A DNA stretch of 64,000 bases from Hymenopus coronatus (Eukaryota > Arthropoda > Insecta > Mantodea > Hymenopodidae), in NCBI GenBank assembly GCA_030762935.1, contig CM060882.1, forward strand, positions 18,295,001 through 18,359,000. Reading direction: 5' to 3'. The translations under genes were made by a program, and so were the position numbers. Every line of letters starts with the position of its first letter. Within the stretch, counting starts at the first letter, position 1. Shown here one piece after another: positions 42,813 through 54,013 of the stretch. The notes under the pieces are model-generated. The model was given only the letters and a program-made list of their open reading frames with translations. It was not told the DNA's origin and did not search any database.

Positions 42813-45180
42813 AAATGTTATTTGAATGATGAAAATGGAAAAAAGAACAAGAAAAAGCCAGGTAGAAACATTAAAGCAAAAAATGCCAAGCAACTAAAAA
42901 AAATTCCTATAGCTGCAATACCTTTACATTGTTTTTCTGCATTGTTTTGTATTGTATTGACAAAATATTGTTTGAATAAATAAAACATAATAATGCTTAT
43001 TATAATATCATTATTGGGTTTCCCTTTCCTAACATTCAAATCTAATCGCTTGTTCCTTAAGGCCTGGCCGCTAGGAGCGCCACTGTATACCTGTCTCAGC
43101 TTAACACAGGGGAAAATGGAAGTGTCCAGTATTAACCTATAGTGTATTTGGTTCAGATCAGCTGAGCGTGGAGGCCAACCAATTGGGCCACCTCTACCTA
43201 TCCATCGAGCAGGAAACCTTCGATCCAAGTACCGGCGAGCCGTAAGACTGACGTGTGCAGGAGCGCCATCATGTAAGAAGTGAATGTGTTGATGATTGAT
43301 CAGTGGAGTGTCTTCGAAAACGTCAGGTATGGTGTTTTCCAGGAAGTTTGTGTACGCCTGCCCCTTAAGTCTGTTTACAAATATATGGGGTCCAACTAAT
43401 CGATCACCAATGATACCGGCCCACATGTTGAGGGAGAACCGCACCTGGTGATGAGATACAACAGTTGCACGTGGGTTTTCATGCGACCATACATGCTGAT
43501 TGTGGAAATTTGTTATGCCATCTCTTGTGAACTGTGCTTCATCTGTAAATAATACGACGGCAGAAAAGTTCGGATTTACACCACACTACTGCAAGAACCA
43601 CTGACAGAACCTAACTCGTGCAGGGTAATCTGCTGGTGACAGAGCCTATACACGTTGCAAATGATAAGGATACAATTGATACTCGTTCAACAGTCCCCAG
43701 ACAGCCGTATGAGGAACATTGACTTGCAACGCTAACCGTCGTGTGCTGATAGAAGGAGTCCTGTCCACAGCCTCCAGAATCTCCTCCTGCACTTCTGGAG
43801 TTGTAGATCTTGGTCGTCCCCTTCCCAAACCAGGAGAGGTGAATGTTCCATACTCGCACAGACGGGAATGGAGACGTACAAATGTCTTCCGATCTGGACA
43901 TTGTCGCTGTGGGTACCTCTCCTGGTACAAACGACGAGCCAGCGCAGCATTGCCGTCCGCCTTACCGTACATGAAGTGTATCTCTGCCAGCTCTTGATTT
44001 GAATACATGTCGCACAGTCTTAACGCCTAAAGAACACTGAATGTAACCTTCCTCAGAATGAACTATCAGAGCGCCCTCCTAATGTCTCCTTTGACGGCAA
44101 AGACCTGCGGAAAGAAAAACGTTCCAGTGAATTCCAATGTTGTGAAGGCCATAACTAGGAAATGAAGCATTTCCGGACATGAACTATTTTAATTGCCTAC
44201 AGGTGGGACTTTCAATGTTGTGAAGGCCATAACTCGGAAATGAAGCATTTCCGGACACATGTTATAATGAACTATTTTGATTGTCTTCATGTGGGAAATA
44301 CATACCTGAAATTATGCCCCGTATTTTTGAAATACCCTGTATAGAGGAAGTATTGTATTCCACCCAAAAATTTGATACCGAGATTCCACCGAAAATACAT
44401 GTTTTGGGTCCCCCTGAATCCAAAAAAAGCATTTTTGGAATAAAGTCCTTGTGTGTGCATGCGTGTGTGGACAGCATACCTCAAAAACGAAAAGTGCGTT
44501 AAATACCAAACTTGGTATTTAAATTCAGTATCTTCTAACGATGCGACACGAAGATTTTTAAAGAAAATTCCCCCACCCCCAACTACCCTATACATGGAAA
44601 ATGTTTCGAAAATTTTGATCTTCTCAAAAATGGCTCTGACGATTTTGATTAATATATCGTATATTAAAGATATTTGTTTGACAAATAAAATGTATATCTT
44701 GAATTTTCTGGGAATAGCCTCTGAAGACTACTTTATTCTGGATGACTTTTACGGCATTTTGCATAACTGCTAAAGCCTAAGAGATGGATAAAAACTTACT
44801 ACACAAAAATATAGAGCACGATAAAACACACAATTTATGTTGTATACATTTTCTGTGGAGTTGGTCGTTTTTTGAGATATTCCTTATTTTTGGTTTCAGC
44901 TTTGGAAAACTTGTACTTTGCTCATACAGGAATTTGTCAACTCCTGTTCATAGAAACAAAGGAACTTTAATCATATAGCAACCAGCTTTGGACTATCACT
45001 TTAACCTACGGTACTCCCTTATTTCGCTTCTACTTACAAGGAAGCAAGTAATAAGACTATTTCTGCTATTTTTTTCTCGATTTGCATGAAGTAAAAAGAA
45101 GAATAAACGTTTTAACAATAATTTGCTGCAGAGATGTAGAGAAAGTCATGTGAATGGATCACATCAGATTTTTTTTTCAC

Positions 45181-45540
45181 ACTGTGTAAAACAGGTATCA
45201 GGGTGTCTGATTAATTGCTTGCACAAGTTCATTGACAGCTTTCAGAGCAATTCCAATGTTCAATGTTTTCAAAGATGTGTTATCTTCAAAGTTCTTCTGT
45301 ATGAACTGCAAATCTTCATGCAATCCATTTGAAGCAAGAGATCTTACAGGCTTAATTGAAGAGAATGTATTATCATCAAAGGCATTAATTACCTGTAAAA
45401 CAGTATATTGCTGCTTCGAGCAACATTCCCTAAAGCGTTACTACAGGTTGTTTACATGCGGCGAGTGCAGTCGCCAATGTAGGTCGGTCTCTACTTGGTA
45501 GGTAGGTATGCATGTGTCCCACTATCGGTCCCCAAGATGC
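45181..45540. repeat. Unknown repeat R-B, copy 2
   Basis: Uninterrupted version of 16280-17010, lying directly after the HL tip. It provides the empty-site comparison for the SINE-B at 16620. A (GAT)n/(AAT)n tract follows (45549-45592). Confidence 0.6.
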
Positions 45541-45592
45541 TTTCCCTAATGATGATGATGATGATAATAATAATAATAATAATAACAATAAT

Positions 45593-45845
45593 AGCCCGGT
45601 AGTGTAGTGGTAGCGTGTCTGCTTCACATTCAAAAGGTCATGAGATCGAATCTCACTTAGGATGAGTTACACGGATGAGGTTTTTTTGGGGTTTTTTCCC
45701 TTTTCCTGAGTAGACGAATGTCGAGTAACTTTAAGTTCCATGGATCCCAAGATCATTTGAGCAACATTTTACCAATTTCATTCATGGTCCGATATCCTCA
45801 ATCAGGTTAAAGGACGCTAAGCTATAATATAATAATATTAATAAT
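45593..45845 (+). repeat. SINE-C (tRNA-derived), full length
   Basis: A box CCCGGTAGTGTAGTGGTAGC and B box GATCGAATCTCACTTAGG; body TTTTTCCCTTTTCCTGAGTA, CGAATGTCGAGTAACTTTAA; 3' end CTCAATCAGGTTAAAGGACG, CTAAGCTATAATATAATAAT. Confidence 0.8.
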
Positions 45846-46285
45846 AATATTGTACTATTTATTTACTTTGGAGTTTTCAAATTTGACAACTGCATTGTCC
45901 TCATTCAATGTGTTTATATACCATAAGCCTTGGAAGATTCAAACGTCCCTTCCTAAGGTGTCACATAGGCCTTAGTGTGATGTAGGAATGTACATGTTTG
46001 AGACAGGGCTCGCCCGGAAGTCACAGGGTCACAAAGCGTACCTGTTTGTTTTCTCATTTGATCCAGATTAGGCGTGTTAGCATGCGCGTTACCTCACTAC
46101 ACTTTGACCTTGCAGTAGAAGTAGCTGGTCGCGTGATCCCCACCATTTCCTTGGATCCTCCATCAAACTGCTGTTGAGAGCTCGGCCATGAAAACGTCGT
46201 TAGGGCTCATGACACGAACTTCACCATTAAATAACATTCTTTGGTAGATAAACTTAACTGACACAAGTTTCTGGCTACCATGTTT
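45846..46285. other. No recognised feature
   Basis: No repeat or coding signal noted. Confidence 0.35.
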
Positions 46286-46595
46286 ACTTTCTCTATAGTA
46301 CGGTGTATATAGTGTATAGAGAGGTATTGCACTCCATCGGAAAATATGTTTTAGGGTCCCCTGTATCCAAAAAATCATTTTCAGAAAAAGGTCCTAGGGT
46401 GTGTCTGTGTGCGTGTGTGTGTGTACGCGTATGTGTGTCCGTGTGTCAGTGTGTCTGTGAACACGATAACTCAAAAACGAAAAGTCGGTAAAATACCAAA
46501 CTTCGTATTTAAGTTTAGTATCTTCCAGGGATGCGACACGAAGATTTTGAGAAAAATCCCCCCGCCCCAAACTACACTTTACAAGGAACTTTTGT
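46286..46595 (-). mobile_element. HL element, 3' third
   Basis: A palindrome with a deleted arm (CTCTATAGTACGGTGTATAT) through a GT block to AACTACACTTTACAAGGAAC. The CCGAGATTTCACC segment is deleted. Confidence 0.8.
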
Positions 46596-46767
46596 TTCTG
46601 GAGTGTAGTAGTGTATCAATGTTTCATCGAAAGTTACTTACCGACGCAGAAACCCGTCAGAATTGCGACATAAAACTGCCAAACTAGCTGCAGAATCAAT
46701 CACACGATTGTGTTTATTTTCCATTTAGAGCAAACGCGGCCGAGACCTTTGTCAGACCTAATAACTT

Positions 46768-47000
46768 TCTTAACGCGTACTATGTATCTACACAGTGTAT
46801 AGAGAAGGTATTGCACTCCACCCAAAAATTCGATACCGAGATTTCACCGGAAATATATGTTTTAGTGTCCCCTGTATCCAAAAAAATATCAGAAAAAGGT
46901 ACATGTGTGTGTGTGGTGTGTCCATTTGTCTGTAAAATACCAAAGTTGGTATTTAAGTTTAGTATCTTCCAGGAATGCTACACGAAGATTTTTATTTAAA
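46768..47000 (-). mobile_element. HL element, 3' third
   Basis: Decayed palindrome (CTTAACGCGTACTATGTATC) to ATGCTACACGAAGATTTTTA. The sequence between the GT block and the AAATACCAAA palindrome is lost. Confidence 0.75.
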
Positions 47001-47482
47001 AAAAAAAAAACACCCCAAACATGCAATAAATCTCCTATCCCAAATCACTTATTTAAGTAATTTACATATTCTGCGAAAATATCTCGGTACAGTTCATTAA
47101 CATCCGGTATATGTACCAAGGATGTCCCAAGCATCACCTCAAGTTGGTATACCTCAATCCGCCCTTCGCCTATTGGTGGTTTAACCAATATCTGTGTCTA
47201 GGTACACAGCTGTAATTCTCTCATTAGTGTGATCAGCTGATCAGACGGACCGACATGTTATGGCCTGCGGCTAGTACCAGGTAAACGGTCACCCTTAGGT
47301 CCTAGCGGGGGGTGGGGTTTAGTAAGTCCCTACAAAATCCATAAATTACATTCGTAGTATCAAAAAAAGTTTGTATGTAGTAATCGTCATGTCTTAATAG
47401 ATGGCAGTTAAAGTTTCAGCTATATCCAACACATAATTTCGTTGCCATAGGCGATTGAATCAACAATCTTGTATTTCTTTAG
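47001..47482. other. Unassigned; may include Mar-5 left arm
   Basis: Contains the palindrome GTGATCAGCTGATCA near 47230. The part from about 47330 probably belongs to the 5' region of Mar-5, but no terminal repeat can be proved because the right end is missing. Confidence 0.35.
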
Positions 47483-47795
47483 AATGATGGCAAAAAATTA
47501 GTTTCGTGCGGTGATTAAATTCTTCTATTTAAAAGGCTTAATACCAAAAGAGATAAAACCCAAGTTGGATGCAGTTAATGACATATCTGCTCCTGCGCTT
47601 ACAGCAATTTACAATTGGATAAATGAATTTTAACGTGGCCGTATATCCACAAATGTTGAACAATATTCCGGACGTCGAGTAGAAAGGACTTTCTCCGAAA
47701 TAATTTACAAAATCCAGGATATGGTTTTGATTGATTGACGAATCAAAGTTCACGAAATAGGAGATGCCACAGGCATATCTCAATTTTGCACCAAA
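47483..47795 (+). pseudogene. Mar-5 mariner transposase, N-terminal remnant
   Basis: Reads FRAVIKFFYLKGLIPKEIKP, then SAPALTAIYNWINEF and, through several stops, RGRISTNVEQYSGRRVE, FSEIIYKIQDMVLID. This is the mariner N-terminal domain, related in pattern to Mar-2. At least three in-frame stops are present. It is cut by the HL element at 47800; the catalytic half is not found beyond it. Confidence 0.75.
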
Positions 47796-47799
47796 AAAA

Positions 47800-48703
47800 T
47801 CTGATGTGCTCCATTCGCAAGACTTTCTCTACATTTCTGCAACAAGTTTCAGTTAAAAAACATGCTTCTATTTACTTCATGCTAATAGAGAAAAGTTAGC
47901 AGAAATAGTCCTATTACTTGCTTCTTTGTAAGTAGAAGCGAAATAAGGGAGTAGCACAGATTAAAGTGATTGTCAAAAGCTGGTTGCTATGTGACTGAAG
48001 TTCCTTTGTTTGCCTGAACAGGAGTTGACAAATTTCTGTATGAGCAACGTATATTTTTCAAAGCTGAAAATAAAACCTAGGAATAACTAAAAAACGATCA
48101 ACTCCACACAAAAAGATGTATATAACATAAATTGTGTGTTTTAACATGCTCTAAATTTTTGTGTGATAAGTTTTTGTCCATTTCTTACGATTTAGAAGTT
48201 ACGCGAAATTCTGTAAAATGCATCCAGTTTAAAATTATCTTCAGAAACTATTCCCAGAAAATTCGGGATATACATTTTATTTGTCAGGTAAATATCTTTA
48301 ATATGCGAAATTTTAATCAAAATCGTTAGAGCCATTTTTGAGAAAATAAAATTTTGCAAAAAAAAAAAAAAAAAAAAAAAAGGTTCCATGTAAAAGGCAA
48401 TTAGGGATCGGGGGATTTTCTTGAAATCTTCGTGACGCATCCTTGGAAGTTACCAAACATAAACACCAACTTTGGTTTTTAACGGTCTTTTCGTTTTGAG
48501 CTATGCTGCCCACAGACACACACACATACACAGACAGACAGACAGACCGACACACACGGAGATTTTTCTGAAAATGTTTTTTTTTTTTTTTTGGATTAAG
48601 GAGGTCCTAAAACATGTATTTCCAGTGAAATCTGGGTATCAAATTTTTGGGTACATTACAATACCTTTTCTATACACTATGTACATAGTACGTGTAGAGA
48701 AAG
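47800..48703 (+). mobile_element. HL element, full length
   Basis: TCTGATGTGCTCCATTCGCA to GTGTAGAGAAAGTAAAAA. It carries an A24 run at 48357-48380 and a T18 run at 48575. Confidence 0.95.
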
Positions 48704-48707
48704 TAAA

Positions 48708-49410
48708 AACTGGTTGCTATGCATTGTCAGCAGTTCAATTACAAATTCCCATATGAGAAAAGCTTAAGTATTTTAAAACTGAAACCGGTAACAAGGGATA
48801 CCTTGAAAATGGTGTACTCCACAAAAAAAAATAAAAAATAAAAAAAAAAAAAAAGTATATTAAAATTATTTACATGAAATAAAATGTATATCTTGGGTTT
48901 TCTGGAATAGCTTCTGAAGACCTCTCAATCTGGATGATTTTTTCATTAATTGTTTTGTCTATCTCTTATGGTTTACAATTAATGAAAAAATCATCCAGAT
49001 TGAGAGGTCTTCAGAAGCTATTCCCGGAAAACCCAAGATATACATTTTATTTCATGTAAATAATTTCAATATACGGTATTTTCTTGAAAACCATTAGAGC
49101 CGTTTTGAGAAAATAACAAACTTCGAAATTTTCTTATGTAAAAGATATTGTAAAAGTTAATTTGGGGTGGGAGATCTTCGAGTCCGATTCTTGAAGATAC
49201 TAAAGTCGAATACCAAATTTGATAATTTACCTAATTTCCATTTTTGAGTTAGCGTTTTCACACACACGGACACATGGACCTTTTTCTAAAAATGCTTATT
49301 CTGAACAAGGGACCCTAAAAAGTGTATGTCTGTTGATATCTCAGAATTGAAATTTTGGAAAGAATGCAATATCTTCTCTACCTATGGACTATTCACTAAG
49401 TAGAGAAAGT
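48708..49410 (+). mobile_element. HL element with a 98-bp snap-back duplication
   Basis: Begins mid-element directly after the previous HL end. Interrupted by an A-rich tract (48822-48854) and by the inverted duplication 48855-49074; continues to a reduced hairpin and TAGAGAAAGT. Confidence 0.8.
48855..49074. repeat. Near-perfect inverted repeat (98-bp arms, 23-bp loop)
   Basis: Arms 48855-48952 and 48976-49074 differ at about two sites. Both are the HL core block (ATGTATATCTTGGGTTTTCT ... ATTTTTTCATTAATTG), so one arm is an inverted copy of the other, not an independent insertion. Confidence 0.95.
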
Positions 49411-49582
49411 AAAAATGTAGCACACAATTTATGTCAGATACGTTTTTTATACATTTGTCAAATAGTCCTGGCCATGCAAATAGAAGCGATTTCAAAAAAA
49501 TCATATAGCGACCAATTCTTAAAGTATTTGACTATCCTTTTAACCTAGTGTACTGCTTTATTTCCGTTCTACCTACAAGGAA
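49411..49582 (-). mobile_element. HL internal fragment
   Basis: Segment from GTAGCACACAATTTATGTCA to TTCTACCTACAAGGAA, between two plus copies. Confidence 0.7.
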
Positions 49583-49599
49583 ATATATTTTTAAAAAAA

Positions 49600-50445
49600 T
49601 CTGATATGTTTCATTCACATGACTTTCTCTACATCTCTGCAACAAATTATTGTTAAAAAGCTTGTGCATCTATTTACTTCATGCTAATCCAAAAAAAATT
49701 AGCAGAAATAGTCTTATTGCTTGCTTCCTTGTAAGTAGAAGCGAAATAAGGGAGTATCATAGCTTAAAGTGATAGTCAAAAGCTGATTGCTATGTGACTG
49801 AAGTTCCTTTGTTTGTATGGACAGGAGTTGACACATTCCTGTATGAGAAAGGTATTAAATTTTTTCAAAGCTGAAACCTAAAACAAGGAATATCGGAAAA
49901 AACGATGAACTCCACGAAGAAATGTATACAACATAAATTGTGTGTTTTAACGTGCTCTACATGTCTTGTGTGGAAAGTTTTTGTCCATCTCTTACAGTTT
50001 AGCAGTTATGCAAAAATCCGTAAAATTCATCCAGAATAAAGTAGTATTCAGAGGCTATTCCCAGAAAATTCAAGATATATAAATTTTATTTGTCAAGTAA
50101 ATATCTTAAATTTACGAGATTTTAATCAAAATCGTTAGAGCCACTCTTAAGGAATTCAAAAATTTCTAATTTTTTTCCATGTAAAGGGTAGTTTCGGGCG
50201 GGGGGATTTTCTTGAAAATCTTCGTGTCGCATCCTTGGAAGATACCAAGCTTAAATTCCAAGTTTGGTTTTCAACGGTCTTTTTGAGCTATACTGCCCAC
50301 AGTCACACAGACAGACACACACACACACAAACATTATTTGTTTGGATTCAGGGGGTCTCAACACATATATTTCCGGTAAAATCTCGGTATCGAATTTTTG
50401 GGTGCAATAGAATATCTTCTCTATACACTATGTACATAGAGAAAC
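49600..50445 (+). mobile_element. HL element, full length
   Basis: TCTGATATGTTTCATTCACA to CTATGTACATAGAGAAACT. The right arm of the palindrome lost the ACGTGT block. It adjoins a Mar-D arm. Confidence 0.9.
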
Positions 50446-50448
50446 TAA

Positions 50449-50627
50449 AAAAACGAATAAGTTCTTTGGTGGTAGAAAAGTATAACATCGACATTTTCAA
50501 ACTGGCACCAGGTGACAGAATGAAGAGTACGTTGAGAAATAGAGTAAGGTACATAAAGATTTTTGTTGATAACTTTCGTTATTATTTATTTATGCCAAAT
50601 CATCTGGAACGCCCGCGTATTACTTAT
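50449..50627 (+). mobile_element. Mar-D right arm, solo
   Basis: ACGAATAAGTTCTTTGGTGG, ACGTTGAGAAATAGAGTAAG, CTTTCGTTATTATTTATTTA and TATGCCAAATCATCTGGAAC match the long Mar-D inverted repeat. The HL element at 49600 ends exactly at its A-run. Confidence 0.7.
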
Positions 50628-51046
50628 CTTTTACTTCACATGTAAGTCTATCACATACTTTTACCTTAATCGAAGCGTTTCCATGGCATCAAATTTTTCA
50701 TTAGTGACAAAATCAATACGTCCATTGCTTTTAATATTAAACGTAAAGAATCCTTTTAAAGTTAGAAGTTCCTGAAGCAGGTTATTGTGCTGCGTCCATT
50801 GTGCATCAAATACGCTCTTACAAAAGAAAGAGAGACTTACGCCTCTGCTGGTTAGGTTAGGTATTGAAGTGAATTTTAACTCTGCCTTAGCGTCGACTGA
50901 CCACAATATGGACTGAATTTGTAATGCCAAACTAATAATACTAGGTTTTTGAAATTAATATTTCAGGTGAAAATTGCATTCATTTTGATCTAATGGTTTG
51001 GAACTTACGGACAAATTTGTTTATGTTTTTGTCACATAACTAAAAA
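50628..51046. other. No recognised feature
   Basis: Two facing frames of 70-89 codons with no recognised motif; not called. Confidence 0.35.
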
Positions 51047-51704
51047 GTCTGATGTGTTCCATTCACATGACTTTCTCTACATCTCTGCAACAATTTATTG
51101 TTAAAAAAACTTATGCTTCTTTTTACTTCACGCTAATTGAGAAAAAATTAGCAAGAAAATGTATATATTATATAAATTGTGTGTTTTAACATGCTCTACA
51201 TTTTCTGGTAGGTAACTTTTTGTCTATCTCTTACGGTTTAGCAGCTATGCAAAATTTCATAAAATTCATCTAGAATAAAGTAGTCCCCAGAGGGTATTCC
51301 CAGAAAATTTAATATATACATTTTATTTGTCAGGTAAATATCTTTAATACACGACATTTTAGTTAAAATCGTTAGATCCATTTTTGATAAAATCAAAATT
51401 TTCGAAAACTTTTCCATGTAAAGGGCAGTTGGGGTGGGGGGATTTTTTTAAAAATCTTCGTGATACTGAATTTAAATACCAAGTTTAGAATTTAACGGAC
51501 TTTTCCTTTTTGAGATATGCTGTCCGCAGATATACACACACGTACACATACACAGATACACAAACACGCACGCACACGCTTATCATTTTTTTTTGGATTC
51601 AGGGGGACGCAAAATATGTATTTCCGGTGAAATACATGTATCCAGTTTTTAGGTGCATTACAATACGTTCTCTATACATTATGTGTATAGTACGTGTAGA
51701 AAAG
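51047..51704 (+). mobile_element. HL element with internal deletion
   Basis: About 200 bp missing between GAGAAAAAATTAGC and AAGAAAATGTATATATTATA. Both ends are present. Confidence 0.9.
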
Positions 51705-52387
51705 TAAAAAGTTCCTTGTGACAAAAAAAGAAAATTAAAAATTTGCTCTAATATTTTAACCCCAAGTACACAATACATATAATCTTTGAAAATACCCTAA
51801 GTTTTACTGTGTCTCTTTTGGTTCAGGGTCCAATAATTTTTAAAGCTATGAATATGTTTTTTTTTTTTTTGTTATAAAATTATAATTTTGTGTTTGAAAA
51901 TTGAAAACATATGCTTAAATACACCTGACAATAAAACCTAAGCAATTCTTATTCAATGTACTTCATGAACATGTACAGCAAATATTATTTTTAACAAAAA
52001 AACTGCTTCGCAGGGGGCATTTTACAGGAAAAAAGATGCTGAAAATATCAATAGTGAGAAAACAAGGAAAGATTTGAATCCATGGCTCACATTAAAATCC
52101 ACCAGGTTGGTAGGATGGACCCTCAACTTTCCTTTTCCTCTCCTATACTGCTACCTTTTCTGCTATTTTCTTCATGCATTGGTGCTTTTCTTCTGCGTTA
52201 CTTCGTTTTTTACTTTGCATGATGCGAATGAGATCCCGTCGAACTGAAGTTTTTCATGCTGAGTCCAGTACAGTTTCACACTAGCTCCAGTGACCTTAAG
52301 GCATTTAAAAATGGCGCCTGATTGCTAATTATAACTCTTTTGTATTCAATAATGTTTAAATTATTGTAGGAGAAAAGAAAAGCGGAG
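51705..52387. other. No recognised feature
   Basis: 680 bp, AT-rich, with homopolymer runs; nothing supportable. Confidence 0.4.
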
Positions 52388-52998
52388 ATTTCCTGTCTGA
52401 GAGAAGTTTAAGTACTTTACAATTGAAACCAATAACTAGGTATATCTCGGAAGAGTTTACCTCCACAACAAAAACGTAAAGGACGAGATCTACATTTTTT
52501 GTGTAGTAAGTTTTTGTCTATCTCTTGCGCTTTAGCAGTTAAGTAAAATTCGGCAAAATTCATCCAGAGGTCCTCAGAGGCTATTCCCAGAATGTTCAAG
52601 GTATGCATTTTACTTGGGGTGTAAATAGCTTTAATATATGAGTTTTTAATGAAAATCGTAAGAACCATTTTTAAGAAAATCAAAATGTTCGAAAATGATA
52701 CCACGTAAAGGATAGTTTGTGGTGAGGAGTTTTTTCTTGAAAATCTTCGTGTCGCATCCTTGGAAACCAGGACACCTCAATGCCAAGTTTGATATTTAAC
52801 GGTCTTTTCATTTTTGAGCTATGCTGTCCACAGGCAACACACACATGCACATACAGGGACCTTTTTCTAAAAATGCTTTTTTCGGACTCATGGGACGCCA
52901 AAACATATTTCCGGTGAAATCTCGACATCGAATTTTTGGGTGGAATATAATACCTTCTATATCCTTTATGTACATTGTATATGAGGGTTAGAGAAAGT
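52388..52998 (+). mobile_element. HL element, 5'-truncated
   Basis: From GAGATTTCCTGTCTGAGAGA to a decayed hairpin (CTATATCCTTTATGTACATT) and TTAGAGAAAGT. Confidence 0.85.
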
Positions 52999-53002
52999 AA
53001 AA

Positions 53003-53432
53003 AAAGATATGCTGGGCTGGTTCATCCTTTCTCTCTTACTATATGGAGCCCAAACCTGGGTCCTAACAAACAGCAAAAGAAAAATGTTGGAAACATGCCA
53101 AAGGAAATTGGAGAGAAAGATTCTAGGTGTCAGCCTCCGTGAGATAATCCGTAACGAAGAACTGAGGAAGATGGCAGGCATCAAAAACGCAACATCAGTC
53201 ACCTACATCAAATGGAAGTGGGCGGGCCACGTCATGAGGATGGTAACATGAGTGTACGCCGGCAGAAAAATCTGAAACTTTCACTGTGGACACAACTGGA
53301 CAACAGCGGCCAAGGTTTGCAGAGAATGGAGACTACTGATAGAGGCAGCTTCAAAAGAATGAGGAGGGATTGTCAGAACAGTCAAGAGGCTCTTGCTCTG
53401 CAGGGATTCTACGGGATAATTCTAATTTTCTA
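53003..53432 (+). mobile_element. RTE-like non-LTR 3' fragment, copy 2
   Basis: Encodes LLYGAQTWVLTNSKRKMLET, then RNEELRKMAGIKNATSVTYI and KWKWAGHVMRM in one open frame (53009-53251), followed by shifted frames to QGFYGIILIF. Same family as 37748-38225 but extending about 45 bp further 5'. Adjoins the A-run after an HL end. Confidence 0.8.
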
Positions 53433-53435
53433 ACT

Positions 53436-53500
53436 TTAAAAGAGCATTTCTGCTAATATTTATCTGGATTAGCATGAAGTAGAAGAATAAGCTTTGGTAG
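53436..53500 (-). mobile_element. HL fragment
   Basis: GAGCATTTCTGCTAATATTT, ATCTGGATTAGCATGAAGTA matches the 5' quarter of HL. Confidence 0.6.
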
Positions 53501-54013
53501 CTTTATGCTACTTCAGGTGAAGACTCAGTATCAACTGCTTGGATGGAATAAATTGCTTCCTCTGCTTGGTGAGAATAAAGGGGATGAATTTATTTCCCTA
53601 GGCACAGTGCCGAATGATACACTATGTTTGCGGGAAAAGGAAATACAATTCCCGCTGTTGCTATCTACTGACATTACGCAGAAACGGTCTCTCACGCGAT
53701 GAGGGAATTGGTGAATTCCCAAGGCTGTGGCAACGCCCTCATGGAAACAGCCGCTGACGTGAAGTCTCTCCAGGAGGTTCCTCAACGTGTGATGATAGCG
53801 TCTCAGAAATAGGCGGTGCTGCTCCTGATTTACTGCTTTGATCTAACGCAAGCAGTGGCGGCTTTTCAGGCGACGGCGTTATGCCCTAGTTGACTCGAGA
53901 AGCTATATCTTGCAAATGTTAAGTTTGACCCATTATCTTACCAGCTATTTAAGATAATGAGCTAAATTTTTCAAGATATATTCAGCAATACCTTTACAGT
54001 TGATTGAAGAAAA
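53501..54013. other. No recognised feature
   Basis: Overlapping frames of 65-84 codons on both strands with no recognised motif. Confidence 0.35.

Larger units (their letters stand above)
40303..43149 (+). mobile_element. P-type (P/THAP9-like) DNA transposon
   Basis: GGTTCAGA is duplicated at 40295-40302 and 43150-43157; an 8-bp duplication is the hallmark of P elements. One G is ambiguous, so it could be 7 bp with element ends CAAAT...ATTTG. Terminal inverted repeats of about 31 bp begin CAAATGCACTATAGCTTAAT and, inverted, AAATACACTATAGGTTAATA. A second homologous inverted block (CTAGCGG...GGCCTT.AG) lies at about 40370 and 43070. Without the HL copy inside it is about 2.0 kb, shorter than an autonomous element. 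Confidence 0.85.
40085..44008 (-). pseudogene. Mar-4 transposase, interrupted
   Basis: N-terminus at 44008: MYSNQELAEIHFMYGKADGN, helix-turn-helix typical of the DUF4817-like group, then GRGRPRSTTPEVQEEILEAV. All three acidic motifs are legible: LFTDEAQF near 43550, FLHDGAPAH near 43265, and WPPRSADLN continued after the P-type insert by PLDFYLWGHLKSL at 40310-40250. The C-terminus runs to about 40088. Two in-frame TAG codons (about 43650 and 43585) replace likely CAG glutamines. Otherwise the frame is well kept, so death is recent: two transitions plus one insertion. Confidence 0.9.
39923..44339 (-). mobile_element. Mar-4, Tc1/mariner-type transposon split by a P-type element
   Basis: TA at 39921-39922 and 44340-44341. 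Inverted ends begin CAGAGTGTTTCAAAAATAGG (left) and CAGGGTATTTCAAAAATACG (right, inverted), with arms of about 150 bp. The right arm contains a partial duplication: CAATGTTGTGAAGGCCATAA occurs twice at about 44137 and 44213. Without the insert it is about 1.57 kb. Confidence 0.95.
39887..45177 (-). mobile_element. HL element, outer layer of a four-deep nest
   Basis: The hairpin starts ACTTTCTCTACAGGTACTAC at 39887 and is cut at 39922. The element resumes at 44342 (TAGAGGAAGTATTGTATTCC) and runs complete to the 5' tip. Net about 870 bp. The outermost and therefore oldest layer of the nest. Confidence 0.95.

Noticed and set aside
43611..43997. Frames antisense or shifted to the Mar-4 transposase
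   Set aside because: Shadows of the true transposase frame on the minus strand.
53531..53785. 84-codon minus frame overlapping a 65-codon plus frame
   Set aside because: No motif, no splice or promoter signal that I can defend.
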